Below, piece after piece: positions 12,257 through 23,545 of a stretch of 64,000 bases of DNA. Every line of letters begins with the position of its first letter. The first letter of the stretch is position 1. This stretch comes from Symsagittifera roscoffensis (taxonomy: Eukaryota > Xenacoelomorpha > Acoela > Convolutidae). The translations under genes and the position numbers were made by a program. The notes beneath the pieces were generated by a model, which did no database searches, was not told where the DNA came from, and was given only the letters and a program-made list of their open reading frames with translations. Location: assembly GCF_963678635.1 (NCBI RefSeq), contig NC_087066.1, forward strand, positions 58,670,312 through 58,734,311, in the 5' to 3' direction.

Positions 12257-12663
12257 CAGGGGCGGATTTAGGGGGGGGGCGGGGGGGGGGGCGGACGCCC
12301 CCCTCTCAGGGATTCGACCCCCTGCCGACCCAAAGGGTCCCCCCTTTGATACTTTTTCAGAAATCCATTTTTGCCCGACCGACCCTAAAATTTTTCTAAA
12401 GGCGCCTTAGGCGCCAATATATACTAACTTTGAGGGGGAGCGCGCGCCAAATAAAACGCGATTTTTTTGTCAAAATTTTTAAAAAAGTGCCCAAAAACGG
12501 CTTTTTTGACTGTTTTTTCAAAAATTTGCCTGCGGCGCAGAAAATGGGAGAGCTCGAAAAATCAATTTGGTCGATCTAAAAAAAAAAAAAAAGGTCGTCA
12601 AAATTTTCGAATTTTTTTTGAAAATCCGCCCCCCCCCTCGAGAAAATCCTAGATCCGCCCCTG
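12257..12663. mobile_element. hAT-type MITE, copy 2, intact ends
   Basis: Terminal inverted repeats CAGGGGCGGATTTAG and CTAGATCCGCCCCTG are flanked by a perfect 8-bp target duplication, GCATCATT (12,249-12,256 and 12,664-12,671). The interior has a G-tract beside the left end, a GGGATTCGACCCCCTG block, GGAGCGCGCGCC, and a C-tract beside the right end. Length is 407 bp with no coding capacity. An 8-bp duplication and CAGGGGC-type ends place it in the hAT superfamily. Confidence 0.92.
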
Positions 12664-13972
12664 GCATCATTGAAGAAATCAGCCAAGAATAAGAAAAAAA
12701 AAGTTTTTTTTTAAAATTTGAACTACAAATTAAATTTCCGTCGGTTGCAATGATTGTTTTTGAGTACCTAGGATGTTTGCATTTCCTTTTAACAGCAAAA
12801 TAATCCAAACAAAATCAAAATATAGGAAACTATAGGAAACCGTAGAAAAAAATGTGTTAATGATTTAAGGAAAAATATCAAGTTTGATGTTTTCATGAGA
12901 AAATAATGAGCATAGACATTTCATGCAAAATTCGGTAATGATGCAAATGTACGGATACCGTGTGTTCATATAGAAATTTTGGTCACTCGTGGTATTTTAA
13001 CAACAGCCTTTTGAGAAAAGAACAAAGTTTTTCCAGGCTATTCAACTGTTTAATAAATTTTTAACTCTTGGTTTCTTATTAGATTGTACCGGTTGCTCAA
13101 TTGTCTGTTTAGATAGCACCCAAATTTCTTAAGATCAAATTGTAAGATTTTCGATTGCATCATTAATCAATGAATCAAATTCCACAAAAGTCAATTTTGT
13201 TTGGTTCTGCGGTTTTTTGAAGAGTCATTTTATTCTCTTTTCTGAAAAGCAGATCAAATTTTGAGATTTAGTCCAGTTTTTGTTGATTAGTTCAACAAAT
13301 CTCATAACCTCAGCTTCAGTTTAAATATAACTTGACTTTTTTCTTTTGGTAATTTCGAATGAAACGTTGTCGTCTCCCACAAAATCTGTCTGAATTTGTT
13401 TCTAAATAACAGCAAAATAAAAAAGAATGTCTGTGGTCGTGGTGGTTCCTTGAGCAATAAAACCTCAAACTTCACTCTTCTCTGAATGTTACGCGTGCTT
13501 GAGAATGTTCGTTGAAATTCACGGAGGTTTCAGTGAAATTTTGAACTTTTTTTAGTTAAATCCAAATTGTTGGCAAAATTGGTGACCTTGAGCAGTTTCA
13601 GTAGTCAAAAATTATAACAATTTAGGTTTATTAGTTTTTCGGAAACGGTGAGGAAATCAGTGAATGAATAAAAATTATCGTCAAAATAAGCAGTTTTAGT
13701 TTAATTAATATCGTTCACATTCGTTGATCAAACATATTTTGCCAACAACTTGGCTATACCTATAAAAGCTAAAACTGTTAATTAGCTCAGAATTCTGTCA
13801 GTTTGTCAATGAAAAAACAAGGGAACAGTTTTTGTCCAGAAATCAGCATTGCAGAAATCAGCAATTTCGGAGATTTTGAATTTTGTGATTACAAGTTTCG
13901 CATAGTTCTCAAAAGTTTGCCATGTCTCCGGTTAATTTTTGCATACTCTTCAAGAATTTGTTTTTGGGTTTC

Positions 13973-15212
13973 TACACTCCGCGTCATATTTTTCCGTATC
14001 ATCTCAATACATGGTAAACACTTGTTTAAAGACAAAAATTGGCCAAATTTTTTCGTACCCTTAGGTTTTTTTGAAAATTGTCACGAACTTCGCGCAACTG
14101 GTTCTGTTTACAATTGATATAGCAGGTACCTGTCCTAACTTGATTGACAGTCAGTTTTTGACATGCACGCACGCAAGATTATGGTTTTTCACATCGCCGA
14201 ATCAGCCAAATACTGAATTTACCAAGATCAATAATGCAATGTATGATCAAGAATGACTACTCAAGAGTGATAGCAAAGCATGGACCCAATCATGTGGCCA
14301 TTGGTTTCAAAAAACTGTGTATAAAACGATCCAATGCTCTACAGAAAAAACCCAAAGAAAGGGTGACAGCCTCAAAAGTCCTGAGGGAGACAGCGCTCAA
14401 AATCAGCCGAAGAACGGTTCATCGGGCTTTATCAGGATTGAGGTATAGGTAAAAAAATGCAAATTTCACAAAAAATTTGACCAAAAAACAGAAAGAAAAC
14501 CGAGTACGCCTCTGCACTGAATGGTTGACTAAACGAAAAAAACTGGGGTGAAGTCATCTTTTTGGATGAAAAAAAATAACCTAGACGGACCCGAAAACTG
14601 GATGGAGGAAAATTATTAAGTTTACCTCAATAAACGTCAATGTGGGGGTGGCTCCCTAATGGTCTGGGGTAAGTTTTTTTTAACCGGTCACATTTGCCTC
14701 AAAACTGTACCTGGTCGACTAAATTGAGACACCTACATCAAGCTTCTGAAAGACACTGCCATCCCTTTAATGCCCTTTAATGGGAGACATTCTCCCCGAT
14801 GGTTTCGTTCAGCAACAAGACAATTGCAGTATTCATGTTTTGAGGACACGGGAATTGAGCTTCTACCTTGGCCCAGCAGGAGTTCGGACGTCAACCTTAC
14901 AGAAAACGTGTGGAGCATTTTGAGTTCAAAGGTTTGTGATGGTCCGCAACCGAAAAACAAACAAGAATTGGAAGAAAGAGTTTTTGAAGCCGTAGACCAC
15001 ATGAACTCGCATTTTTCTTAATATGTTAAAACTCTATTCTCATCGCTGCATTGTCGTTTCTTATCATGTGTTACGAGAACTGGAAATAAAGTTTTTTACT
15101 GATTTTTTTGAACATTTCTAAAGTGATACGAAAAAGTTTGGCACACTTTTGCATTGAATTGATGAAAATACATGTATTAAAAAGGTACAAAGCAAAAGTG
15201 ACGCACAGCGTA
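13973..15212 (+). mobile_element. Tc1/mariner-like element, degenerate
   Basis: About 1.24 kb, the usual Tc1 size. The left end TACACTCCGCGTCA and the reverse complement of the right end, TACGCTGTGCGTCA, match at 11 of 14 positions and both begin with TA, the Tc1/mariner target. Transposase pieces lie on the + strand. About 14,234-14,450 is a helix-turn-helix region (ISRRTVHRALSGLRYR). FLDEKK-like sequence follows near 14,560, then GGGSLMVWG, QQDNCSIH in another frame near 14,810, and WPSRSSDVNLTENVW near 14,870-14,915. Several frameshifts and stops make it inactive. The acidic residues of the second and third catalytic motifs are still readable. Confidence 0.85.
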
Positions 15213-15440
15213 GTAACCAAAACATAAAACCCCAGTAATCACATTAACAGTCACCTATCTACAAAATTTAGTTGTAATTTATTAGAAATTAATTTAATTT
15301 TTTTTACTGGTCACACTGTATTCAGCTTAAAACTGGAGTTTATTGCTATCCGTGCAATTTTGTACTAGTAAAGAAAACCTGTGTCATGCTTTGTTCAAAA
15401 CTCCCTTGTGACCAATTTTTTGCAGGTTTTCTGTTCCAAA

Positions 15441-17200
15441 AATTTGACAACTTAAAGTAGGTGATTTTTTTCAACATTCCAACTAGGAATTCTCCAAAAA
15501 ATTTTTGATTACATTTAAGGCTTTATCTTCTGTGAAAAATTGATCACGAGGTTGTTGAAGCTCCACGCTTTTTTGTATGCATTCTACCGTCAGAAGATGG
15601 TTTACGTTTGTTCACTTCCATATCTAATTTGCTTTTTTCGGGCAGAGTAAAAAAAACCTACGACCTGATTACTGAAAAAAAACTTCCTTTTGTTTTTTCT
15701 TCGCTTAAAGTTGCTGCTTTGTATGTTACTGTTTCATTCACCCAAGTTGTAGATTATAATGTTCATACCTTTGCATCTTTAATAATTTTGCTACCAAGAC
15801 TAGCCTCATAGTTTTTAGGTTCCTATGTTGCACCGATCATGACGATGACCTTTTTCTCGGCGTCCTGATTTCGTGCAATTTTGGCTTTTATTGAACAAGA
15901 TTTTGGCAATATCCCTCAGTTTAAATGCTTCCTTTCTAAGTTTATGAAACCAATCTGTCAGCTCTTCCTCTTGCTCTTTATTTTGAACTTCATTTCTAAT
16001 TTTGCTCTTCTTGTATAAGCATTTTGCCCTAAATATTAAACCTTTTATTACCAGCATGAAGCAAAATTCAGAATGAAAACAATCACATAAACAAGAACAG
16101 AAAAAAAAACAAAATCTTATTTAGTCGGACAATTAATAAACAATACATTGAAAACTTTTTTAAAATCATTAAAAATGTGGGTCAAATTACATGATGATAA
16201 AATTAATTATAAATTTCAAATTTTCCTTGCTAACAGAAAAGCAAAAACAACATTGGAATTAAAACATAAAAAAAATCCAACAGTGGCAAACTATGAATAA
16301 AAACACGTCTACAAACATTTGCTTATGCTTATTGATCTTCCATTTTAACTTTTTGTTATCTGCAAAAACCCAGTGCAATTATTGAAGAGTTAAAATAAAT
16401 AAAAAAGTTTATCTTTTTCTAGTTTCAATATCATCCAACCTATGAATTCTTCCTCATTTTTTGTAATTTTTATAATTTTCTATGACATGTTAAAATCGTA
16501 ATTTCGATTGAAAAAATTTGGATTAACCTTTTAAAGCATTTAAAATTAGTTTCTACTTACTTTACAGTTTATTAACTTAAAAATATCTATCGGGACGAGC
16601 TGTTATCAATTGACAATCAGTTTTTTGGTACATTCGGGAAAAAATCATTCTATGGTTTTATCCTGTATTGCTTGAGTCACTGCTTGTATTTGGACATATA
16701 AAATTAAAAAGAAGACTTCCACAAAATTATCGAAATCACAAACAAAGGAGCTGGATCGGACAGTGCCAACAATAGGCCAGATGCAACAACCTTTGAATTG
16801 ACAGATACCCAAAACCGTGAGAGATTTTTGCCATTTCCCTGCTTTAGAGAAAACATTATTTCAATTCTAGGGTCAAATATAAAAGGTCGGATAAAATTGA
16901 TGCCCTCCTTAATGAGCCTATAGTACATTTATACAGCAATAGCATCATTAAAGAGAATTTTAAACTTCTTTATTGATGTCCCGAACAACAAAACGATCTC
17001 CTGGTCTTTTCTTCAAAATTATATACCCTCGATTAGCAATGAAATTTTGAAGTACTAACTAATAAATACAGCCAAAATATAATCGGTTTTTTTTAAGAAG
17101 GCCATTATTAGGTAACCATAAAGCTAACTTAATTTTTCATGATTTTAAAAACTCGATTAATGAATAATTTGGATCTAGAGCTGGTTTTGATGTGCTCAAA
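15441..17200. other. No recognised gene; short unassigned minus-strand frame
   Basis: A minus-strand frame at 15,815-16,057 gives a charged 80-residue peptide with an ELTDWFHKLRKEAFKL segment. It looks protein-like in composition but I cannot place it, and it lacks flanking coding sequence. It may be a transposon remnant. The rest is AT-rich without motifs. Confidence 0.35.
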
Positions 17201-18249
17201 TTAAATTCGACGATGAAAAATTTGAAAAACCGAGTTTTTTTGTGACAAAATCCTTTTCAATAATAATTACGGCGTGCTTTTCATACGTAACTGTCTGCGT
17301 GCTTCAGATCTGAAAATCTATTAATTTTCTCAGATTATAATTATGTAGTGATCTTGCATAGCAGCCTTCCCGTAAAACGCTTTTTCAGCATTATCAACGC
17401 TCTTATTTGTCATTCACAATACTAGTCCTAATAGCTTTCAAACGCACTCTAGTAGAAGTCATATGATCAAAAACCAAAATCAAAAAAAGTTTTCTCCCTT
17501 CCAGGGCTACAACCAAAATCATCATCAAACTTTTAATTATACTGATGGCATCTTCCATTTAACTAAATTGTTTTACCGCCATTTTCTTCAAATTTGAAAT
17601 GTCAATCTTTTTTTAACACACATGCTTTTATTCTTAGTCGTAAGAAGTTTATCTCTGCTGTTTTTTTTTTTTTGATAGCTAAGAACTACTGATTTATGAT
17701 AATTTAGATAGAGGAAAACAAAACAAAATGTTTTCTATTTTTTGCCAAATTTTTATCCAAAAAATGTTTGCTTGCTCCTCTAGCTGACTTTTTCAATCGT
17801 TTTAGTGCTTCGTCAAATCGCTGTTCTATTGCTAACATTTTTTCAAAAATGTCTGCCCAATATCCATCATGTAGCTAGTATAAGTACTAAGGTAGTATAA
17901 GACTTTTGTTTTGTTTTCACAACAATCACAAATGTTTTTGAAAATTGTTTTTTTTTTCAATTAGGTGACTTCCATATAAATCTGTATTCTTTGATAAACT
18001 TTAAAAATCTGGATCCAAATCTGGATCCACTGATAAGCACATACAAAAAACGAAATTACACTTGTGAAATTTAAAAGTGAAACTAAGGTTTTTGTTTTTC
18101 GGAAACGTGGCTGAAAAAATCAGACGAGCAATAAAAGTAGCGCTAGTTACTGATACACTAGTTTTGTTTAAATATGGCAAATTGAGAAAATCAACGAGAA
18201 GACAGAAACAGGCAGCGCCACGCTTTTAGATACGAAAAAATAACTATCC

Positions 18250-20085
18250 AAAGACTTGAATGTTCTGCACAAAAAATGACTTTTTTTGAGTTGAATTTAA
18301 AACTGCATCTAACAAAAATAAAAGGAACACATTACAGATACTTTTTACAATCTAAACAGAGCAAATCAAAAATCATAGCAAAACGTGCAATTGATAGACA
18401 ATGCAAAATCAATCAAAACTACTATGATGCTTTTAGGCAGTTATATAATGAATTATCTTAATATCGATGATCAAACCTACTTTCACATTTTATTGCACAC
18501 AATATAACCTGAATGTAAAGGATAAATTTTTTCCACTCACTCCAAATCTCTTTTAGCCTATATAATCACCGATTTTGGTTTAGAAGATCAAACAAACAAA
18601 TATACCGTATTTACGCCTCCATTAAAAGCAGACCACTGGAACTATACTTTCATTTTTATAGTTTTACTTGGAAAATTGCAGAAACAAAACTCGATTGATA
18701 AAAAATCTGCTCAAAAGAATTTTTCAAAACAAATCTGTCGAAAATTTAACAGAAAAGCTTCCACCAGCAAAGTAACCTAAAGCAATTTTCTGGCCTTTCA
18801 ACCAATTCATGCTTGAATAAAATTATGAATCATGTGCTTCATGAAAAAACCAAACGTGAAAAATGGAAGAAAAAAAACAGCACAAATAACTTCAAAAGCC
18901 ATCTTTCAGCATTTATCTTCTGAAAAAAATCTTTAGTATAAATCAAGACAAATAGCTTCAAAAAAGCACATCTCTTTAAGCATAAATTTTCAGCACAAGG
19001 TTGTTTCGAAGAAAAAGACAGCAAGAATTGTTTCACTGTAGTACAACATCAAAGCAAATAAAAAAACAAAATTTCATTTTTTTTCAGGTTTAAAACTACC
19101 GTGGAGTGTAACAGAGAGATTCTCAAACTTAAAACAAAAAGACGCAAAGCTCATCTGGCATTTCATCGTGGGCTCTTATAGATGACTGCAATGGAAATTA
19201 CACTCATCCTAGTTTTTTTTTGATAAAAACCTGAAACAAACTCTGTTTTCCACAGAAATTTGAAAGCAATAGTTTTCCAACAAACAAAAAAGATGATTCT
19301 GAAGAATAAGAAAAGTATAGGCCTATCCCAAATTTCTCGAACACTATCAAAATTGTTTTAAAAGTTTTTAAATGAACAACTTAGTGAAACTATTTTTCGT
19401 CAAAATTTTCGAGCAACACTGAATTTGGTTTTAGACCATCAAAACTAACATTTGGTTATGTTTTATTTTTCTCTAAAGCCTTTAAAAATCAATTAATTCA
19501 AACACTTTGCTGCTGACAATAATTAGATCTCACGAAGACATTCGATTCTTTTGACCTTTGCCATTGAAAACAAAAAGCGAAACAACTAGTTTTTCTGTGC
19601 TTATAACAACCTGCACCGAGAGAGTTTGAAAAAGATGCAGTTTTTTTCAAAACATTTTTGGCGACACTTACTCCGAATTGAGGCTGAAAAATTGAGGCTA
19701 AATAATATCAGTTGAATTAATTATGACTGAAGAAAAGTCAATATGAAATATCTCGGAGTATTATCAAACTATTTTTTGACCTTTCAAGGTAAAGTATGAA
19801 GGAGCTTAAGAAACATGGGTTGTGGGCCTAAAACAAAACAGTCGATAAAAAACCCTTCCAATCAAATCAAGACTGCTGTTCATAAAGGCTCGCGTTGTCA
19901 GTCACCTACACTATGCTGCTATCCTATTCAAAAGGATTTCAGCAAATTTGTCAATTTCATATGATACTTTTTCATCATCTCGATTCATCATCTCGTCTTA
20001 GTTTAAAAGGCATTGGAATAACAGTACTAATTTTCTTGACTGGAAATTATTTTGCTACTTCTGGAGAATCAAAAACCTTTTAAGA
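18250..20085 (+). pseudogene. LINE reverse transcriptase remnant (heavily decayed)
   Basis: Pieces of a non-LTR retrotransposon ORF2 are readable in order across several frames. 18,276-18,461 has the basic, Tyr/Leu-rich composition of the linker before a reverse transcriptase. Near 19,330 a frame reads ISRTLSKLF and FLNEQLSE, corresponding to the 'RPISLLSxLSKxFEK' region. Near 19,425 the next frame reads EFGFRPSKLTFGYVLFFSKA, the segment up to the first catalytic region. Near 19,750 KYLGVL is visible, and near 19,880 ARVVSHLHYAAILF, typical of the C-terminal part of jockey/CR1-like ORF2. Stops and frameshifts occur every few dozen codons. Confidence 0.65.
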
Positions 20086-20365
20086 CAAGCTCATGAAAAA
20101 ATAATGGGCAATACTTTCAAAAACTCTTTTTTTTTTCAAAAAGTCAAAAACAAGTTGAAACAAGTGTCATGATGACAAAATCAATTTCCAGAAACACCTT
20201 GTTTAAGCAAAAGCAAAAACCTTATTTAAGAATTATTGCTTACTTTTATCTAGAGAAGATCATTTTGTGGCAACCAATGGACAAACTTTGTGGAAAGATT
20301 TCATTTTTTTCAAAGAAAATCCGTTAAATTGTGATAATTTCTTTTAAAAAACTAAAAAATTGGGA

Positions 20366-20962
20366 TCAATTGAGCAATCTCCCCCCCCCCCGTAATGACC
20401 AATTGAGCTATCTCCCCCCCCCCCCCCCAGCAAAAACGAATAAACTCTTCAAAAAGAGGTCAGCAAACGGAAGTAGATGGATGTTTTGTTTATAGCACGC
20501 AATCATTTGACCGACTGAAGTTTTTTATATGAGTATCGAGAAAAATTTTGAAAAAAAAACTTGAAATTTATAAAAAAAAATTTTGTAAATTTTTGTATAT
20601 GCGATCATAGCCTCATCGAGGAAAGCGATTTACCAGGTTTGGTGCTCTAGCCTTGTATCTGAATAGCAAAAACGGTTCTCCGCAGCACTTTAATATTGTA
20701 CGCAAAAGCTTTTTGTAATTTTAAGAAAGAAAAAAGTCGCTTTTTATGCTTGATTTATTGATTCTTTTTTTTCTATTTGAATGAAACTTTTGACCTTTGA
20801 TATTGTAAATTTTGGCTTTCCACAGTCGTTGGAAAATATGGTTTATGATTTCATGTCATTCAAACTATTTTCAAGTGGTTATAAACATGTCTCAAGTACC
20901 TATTGAGCTATTTCCCCCCCACGCGAGAATGGGGGGGGGGGGGGAGATTGCTCAATTTATCC
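20366..20962. mobile_element. Candidate MITE with C/G-tract termini
   Basis: The left side reads AATTGAGCAATCTCCCCCC and the right side GGGGGGAGATTGCTCAATT, exact inverted partners. A second inner terminus-like copy, AATTGAGCTATCTCCCCC, sits 9 bases after the first, and CTATTGAGCTATTTCCCCC lies just before the right one. This suggests two nested or tandemly joined elements. No ORF and no certain target duplication. Related scraps occur near 54,783 (GATCAATTGAGCAA) and 55,280. Confidence 0.6.
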
Positions 20963-21153
20963 AAAAATTGTTTTCTAAAGTGTTGCTGTATTCATAATAA
21001 CTATAATCATAGTTTGACCATCACTTGTACATTTGGAACCTTTTTCAACAGGCAAATAAAAATTCTTTCGACTTGAAATTTAAAAATCATGTTCTTTATT
21101 TGGAGGGAAGTTTTAGCAATGTGTCCTTCTTCCACGATCATCCTGCCATCGTC

Positions 21154-21504
21154 TCACACCGGCAACATGTTCTCCAAACCCGCCCGCTCAAGGTTTCTCA
21201 AGACCTCTCGTATCTCGAATTTCGGGGACAGTGAGCCTTTCATCTTCTTCGTTTGGGTCGTCCAGGAGTTTATTTTTATGTCACAGGTGTGAAAATAGAC
21301 CGCTGCAGTGTAGCCGATGAATAGGGGATCCCAGCCATCGGGGAATTCCCTCTGCTGCTCTTCCGCCGCTGCTCTCGCGAACAGGGACGGGACCACCAGG
21401 GAACTGTTCATTCCCAGGGTCATTCTCCTTACCGTTGGGAACTCTGGAATGGTTGTTGGCAAGACTTCCTTCTCCAGTATTGCCTCTAGCTCCCTCTTCA
21501 CCAA
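21154..21504 (-). CDS. Unidentified 116-codon ORF, possibly inverted 5' part of the LINE
   Basis: A GC-richer island on the minus strand encodes a protein-like sequence with no low-complexity runs. It includes ELEAILEKEVLPTTIPEFPT, FPDGWDPLFIGYTAAVYF and REVLRNLERAGLENMLPV. The frame stays open upstream of the first Met (KAWKKSFELV...) to about 21,525. I recognise no family. It lies between the proposed left target duplication and the + strand reverse transcriptase, so it could be an inverted 5' segment of that element, a host transcript fused to it during reverse transcription, or an unrelated older fragment. Codon use and GC content differ from the neighbouring RT. Confidence 0.4.
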   Translation of the reverse strand: MVKRELEAILEKEVLPTTIPEFPTVRRMTLGMNSSLVVPSLFARAAAEEQQREFPDGWDPLFIGYTAAVYFHTCDIKINSWTTQTKKMKGSLSPKFEIREVLRNLERAGLENMLPV

Positions 21505-21555
21505 CTCGAAGCTCTTCTTCCATGCCTTACTTCTAAGCTATACAAGACTTTCACG

Positions 21556-23369
21556 GATGAGTTTTGTTCAATTTTAGCTAAAGTTTTTAATCATTTTGTT
21601 CATGGTGGAAAATTTCCAAACAGTTTTTATTTAGCAATAATCAAACTGCTCCCGAAATCTAAAAATTCCATAGCAGTACAAGATTTTCGCCCCATCAGCC
21701 TTATGAATACTGACGCGAAAATCTTTACCCATCTAGTCTGTAATCGAATTAAAAATGACCTTTGCAAAGTTGTAAAAAACCATCAGCACGCGTATTTGCC
21801 TGGAAGACAAATGCACACAGCAATACGAAAGTTGAAAAAAGCGATTACTCCAGAACGATTGGCTACCCGAGGTTCATGTGCTGTAAAATTAGACTTTTCT
21901 AAAGCATTTGACAGAGTTGACAGATCACTTCTCATCAAAATTTTGAAAGGGTTAAACCTTGATGAGTTTCCAGTTAGAGCTATTGAAACTTTGTATTTAG
22001 ACTCAAAAGCAGTAATTGAGATAAATGTTTTTTTATCAGCCAGCTTCAAAATTCATCGCGGTGTGAGACAAGGTTGCCCTCTTTCCGCATTTTTATTCAT
22101 AGTTTTTATCGAACCCCTTCTTCAAGCAATTGAATCTACAGAAGCAATTGAAGGTTTCGGGATATTGTGCCCCAAACTAGTTTCATATGCAGACGACATA
22201 ACTTGCCTTATCAAAATCCGATGTATTGACCGGTTGTTTCGCTTAATCGATACATTTTGCAAACAAACTCAAATGATGATTAACATAAGTAAAAGCGAAG
22301 TGCTTTCCATACCTGATTTATCACCCTATAAAACAGTCAAGGAAACAAAAATACTTGGTGTCATGTTTTACACTTCCCAAAAAATTGAAAATATTGAACT
22401 ATTGTTGAGTTCTCAAATTCAAAAACATCGCGGGTTAATTTCACTAAGTAAATCTTTGAGGGCCAAATCATTAACACTGTCAGTTTATGTTCTCCCTAGG
22501 TTTTTTCATTTGGCTCGTCATACTACAGTTAACTTGGATACTGTTAGTAAATGCCAAGAATTATTAAATACAGAGTTGAAAAAACAAGCAGACTCGACAT
22601 AAGAAAAGAAGTTTTATATCACTCCATCTTAGATGGTGGGATAGGCTTACCATGCCTACAACTTAAACTTTTTAGTATGAAAATTATCGATTTCTTTGCT
22701 TCTGATATGTCAGATCAAAATAGTTTATTACCAACAGATTCAATTTTACTGAAAGAAATCAAAAATTTGTTGAGAAATATGAACATCTCTATTGAAGTAA
22801 TTTCAAGTGATTTTGCAATATTTTCAAACAGTACCAATAGCCGTTTAATTATAACAATACAGACAAAATCGCGAGATGTTTATTATTTCTGCTTACAAAA
22901 CTGTAGTTTTCATCGAGCTGCGATTTCCCGCTTGGGTTTTGCAGCGAACCGTTACCTCTGTTCAGAAGAAGAATTGATTAAATTTACAGGCAAAGTTTGG
23001 AAAAGTTCAATGCTTGATGTATGGGAAAAAAACTTTCTTTATAAATTTGCATAGGCTGTTTTTAAAGATCGAGAAAAGCGGTGGTTTTTATTTCTCGAGA
23101 ATGCCCCCGAATGTTTCTATTGTAATTTAGAATGCGAAACATTCGAACACCTAATTTTCAGTTGTCCCTCGCTACAACCTTCAAGAAACATATTACAGAT
23201 TAATAATTGGCGTGACGTTTTTGTATCAACCAACATTGCAAGACTTAAGTATGTTGTTTCGGTTATTCGTGGTGCATATTCAAAATCATCGACGTCATGG
23301 AAAATCAACTTGCAAACATTTGTGTCATGGGAAGTATGGAAGATGAGAAATACAAATTGCTCCTTCTGA
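21556..23369 (+). pseudogene. LINE ORF2 reverse transcriptase (L1/Tx1-like), frameshifted
   Basis: The frame is open from about 21,556 (upstream of the first Met at 21,703) and reads LAIIKLLPKSKN, then DFRPISLMN, AYLPGRQMHTAI, KLDFSKAFDRVDRSLL (first catalytic Asp), GVRQGCPLSAFLFIVFIEPL, and VSYADDITCL (the catalytic ADD box). GVRQGCPLS and YADD are the wording of L1/Tx1-type enzymes. Near 22,560 the frame shifts to 22,551-23,054, with C-terminal sequence including GGIGLPCLQLKLFSMKIIDF. After a stop near 23,052 further sequence such as EHLIFSCPSL follows, with a possible end at about 23,369. No endonuclease domain precedes it in the + orientation. It is 5'-truncated or rearranged and not functional as one ORF. 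Confidence 0.85.
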
Positions 23370-23545
23370 TATAAACTATAAGGAAATGTAAGACTTCAGC
23401 AACAAACCAGGATACCCGGTATCCGGTAAAAGTAATGTCAATTGAACAAATATGATGTTATTTGTTGTACATATTGATTATGAAACTCTTAACTAAACAA
23501 ATTTAATTTACAATTTGCAAAAAAAAAAAAAAAAAGTTCTTTATT

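Larger units (their letters stand above)
12183..15440. repeat. 1.5-kb interspersed repeat, copy B, twice interrupted
   Basis: Diverged second copy of 7016-8560. It is split by a 407-bp hAT-type MITE (12,257-12,663) and by a Tc1-like element (about 13,973-15,212). Removing both brings the shared landmarks back into register, for example CACCTATTCTCAT on the left and GGTCACACTGTATTC on the right. The host repeat is therefore older than both insertions. Confidence 0.75.
21091..23545 (+). mobile_element. L1/Tx1-like LINE insertion with poly(A) and target duplication
   Basis: A 17-base poly(A) run (23,519-23,535) is followed by GTTCTTTATT, and the same 10 bases stand at 21,091-21,100. These bracket a 2.4-kb insertion. 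From about 21,556 the + strand encodes reverse transcriptase. The part between 21,101 and about 21,550 is coding-like only on the opposite strand (see the 116-codon ORF), as expected if the 5' part was inverted during integration (twin priming). The duplication sequence is AT-rich, so chance similarity cannot be excluded. Confidence 0.6.

Noticed and set aside
12467-12808. Lys- and Phe-rich ORFs on both strands
   Set aside because: By-products of the MITE and its homopolymer tracts.
21281-21577. Second minus ORF and + strand ORFs overlapping the 116-codon frame
   Set aside because: Shadow frames of the GC-richer segment; composition is less protein-like than the chosen frame.
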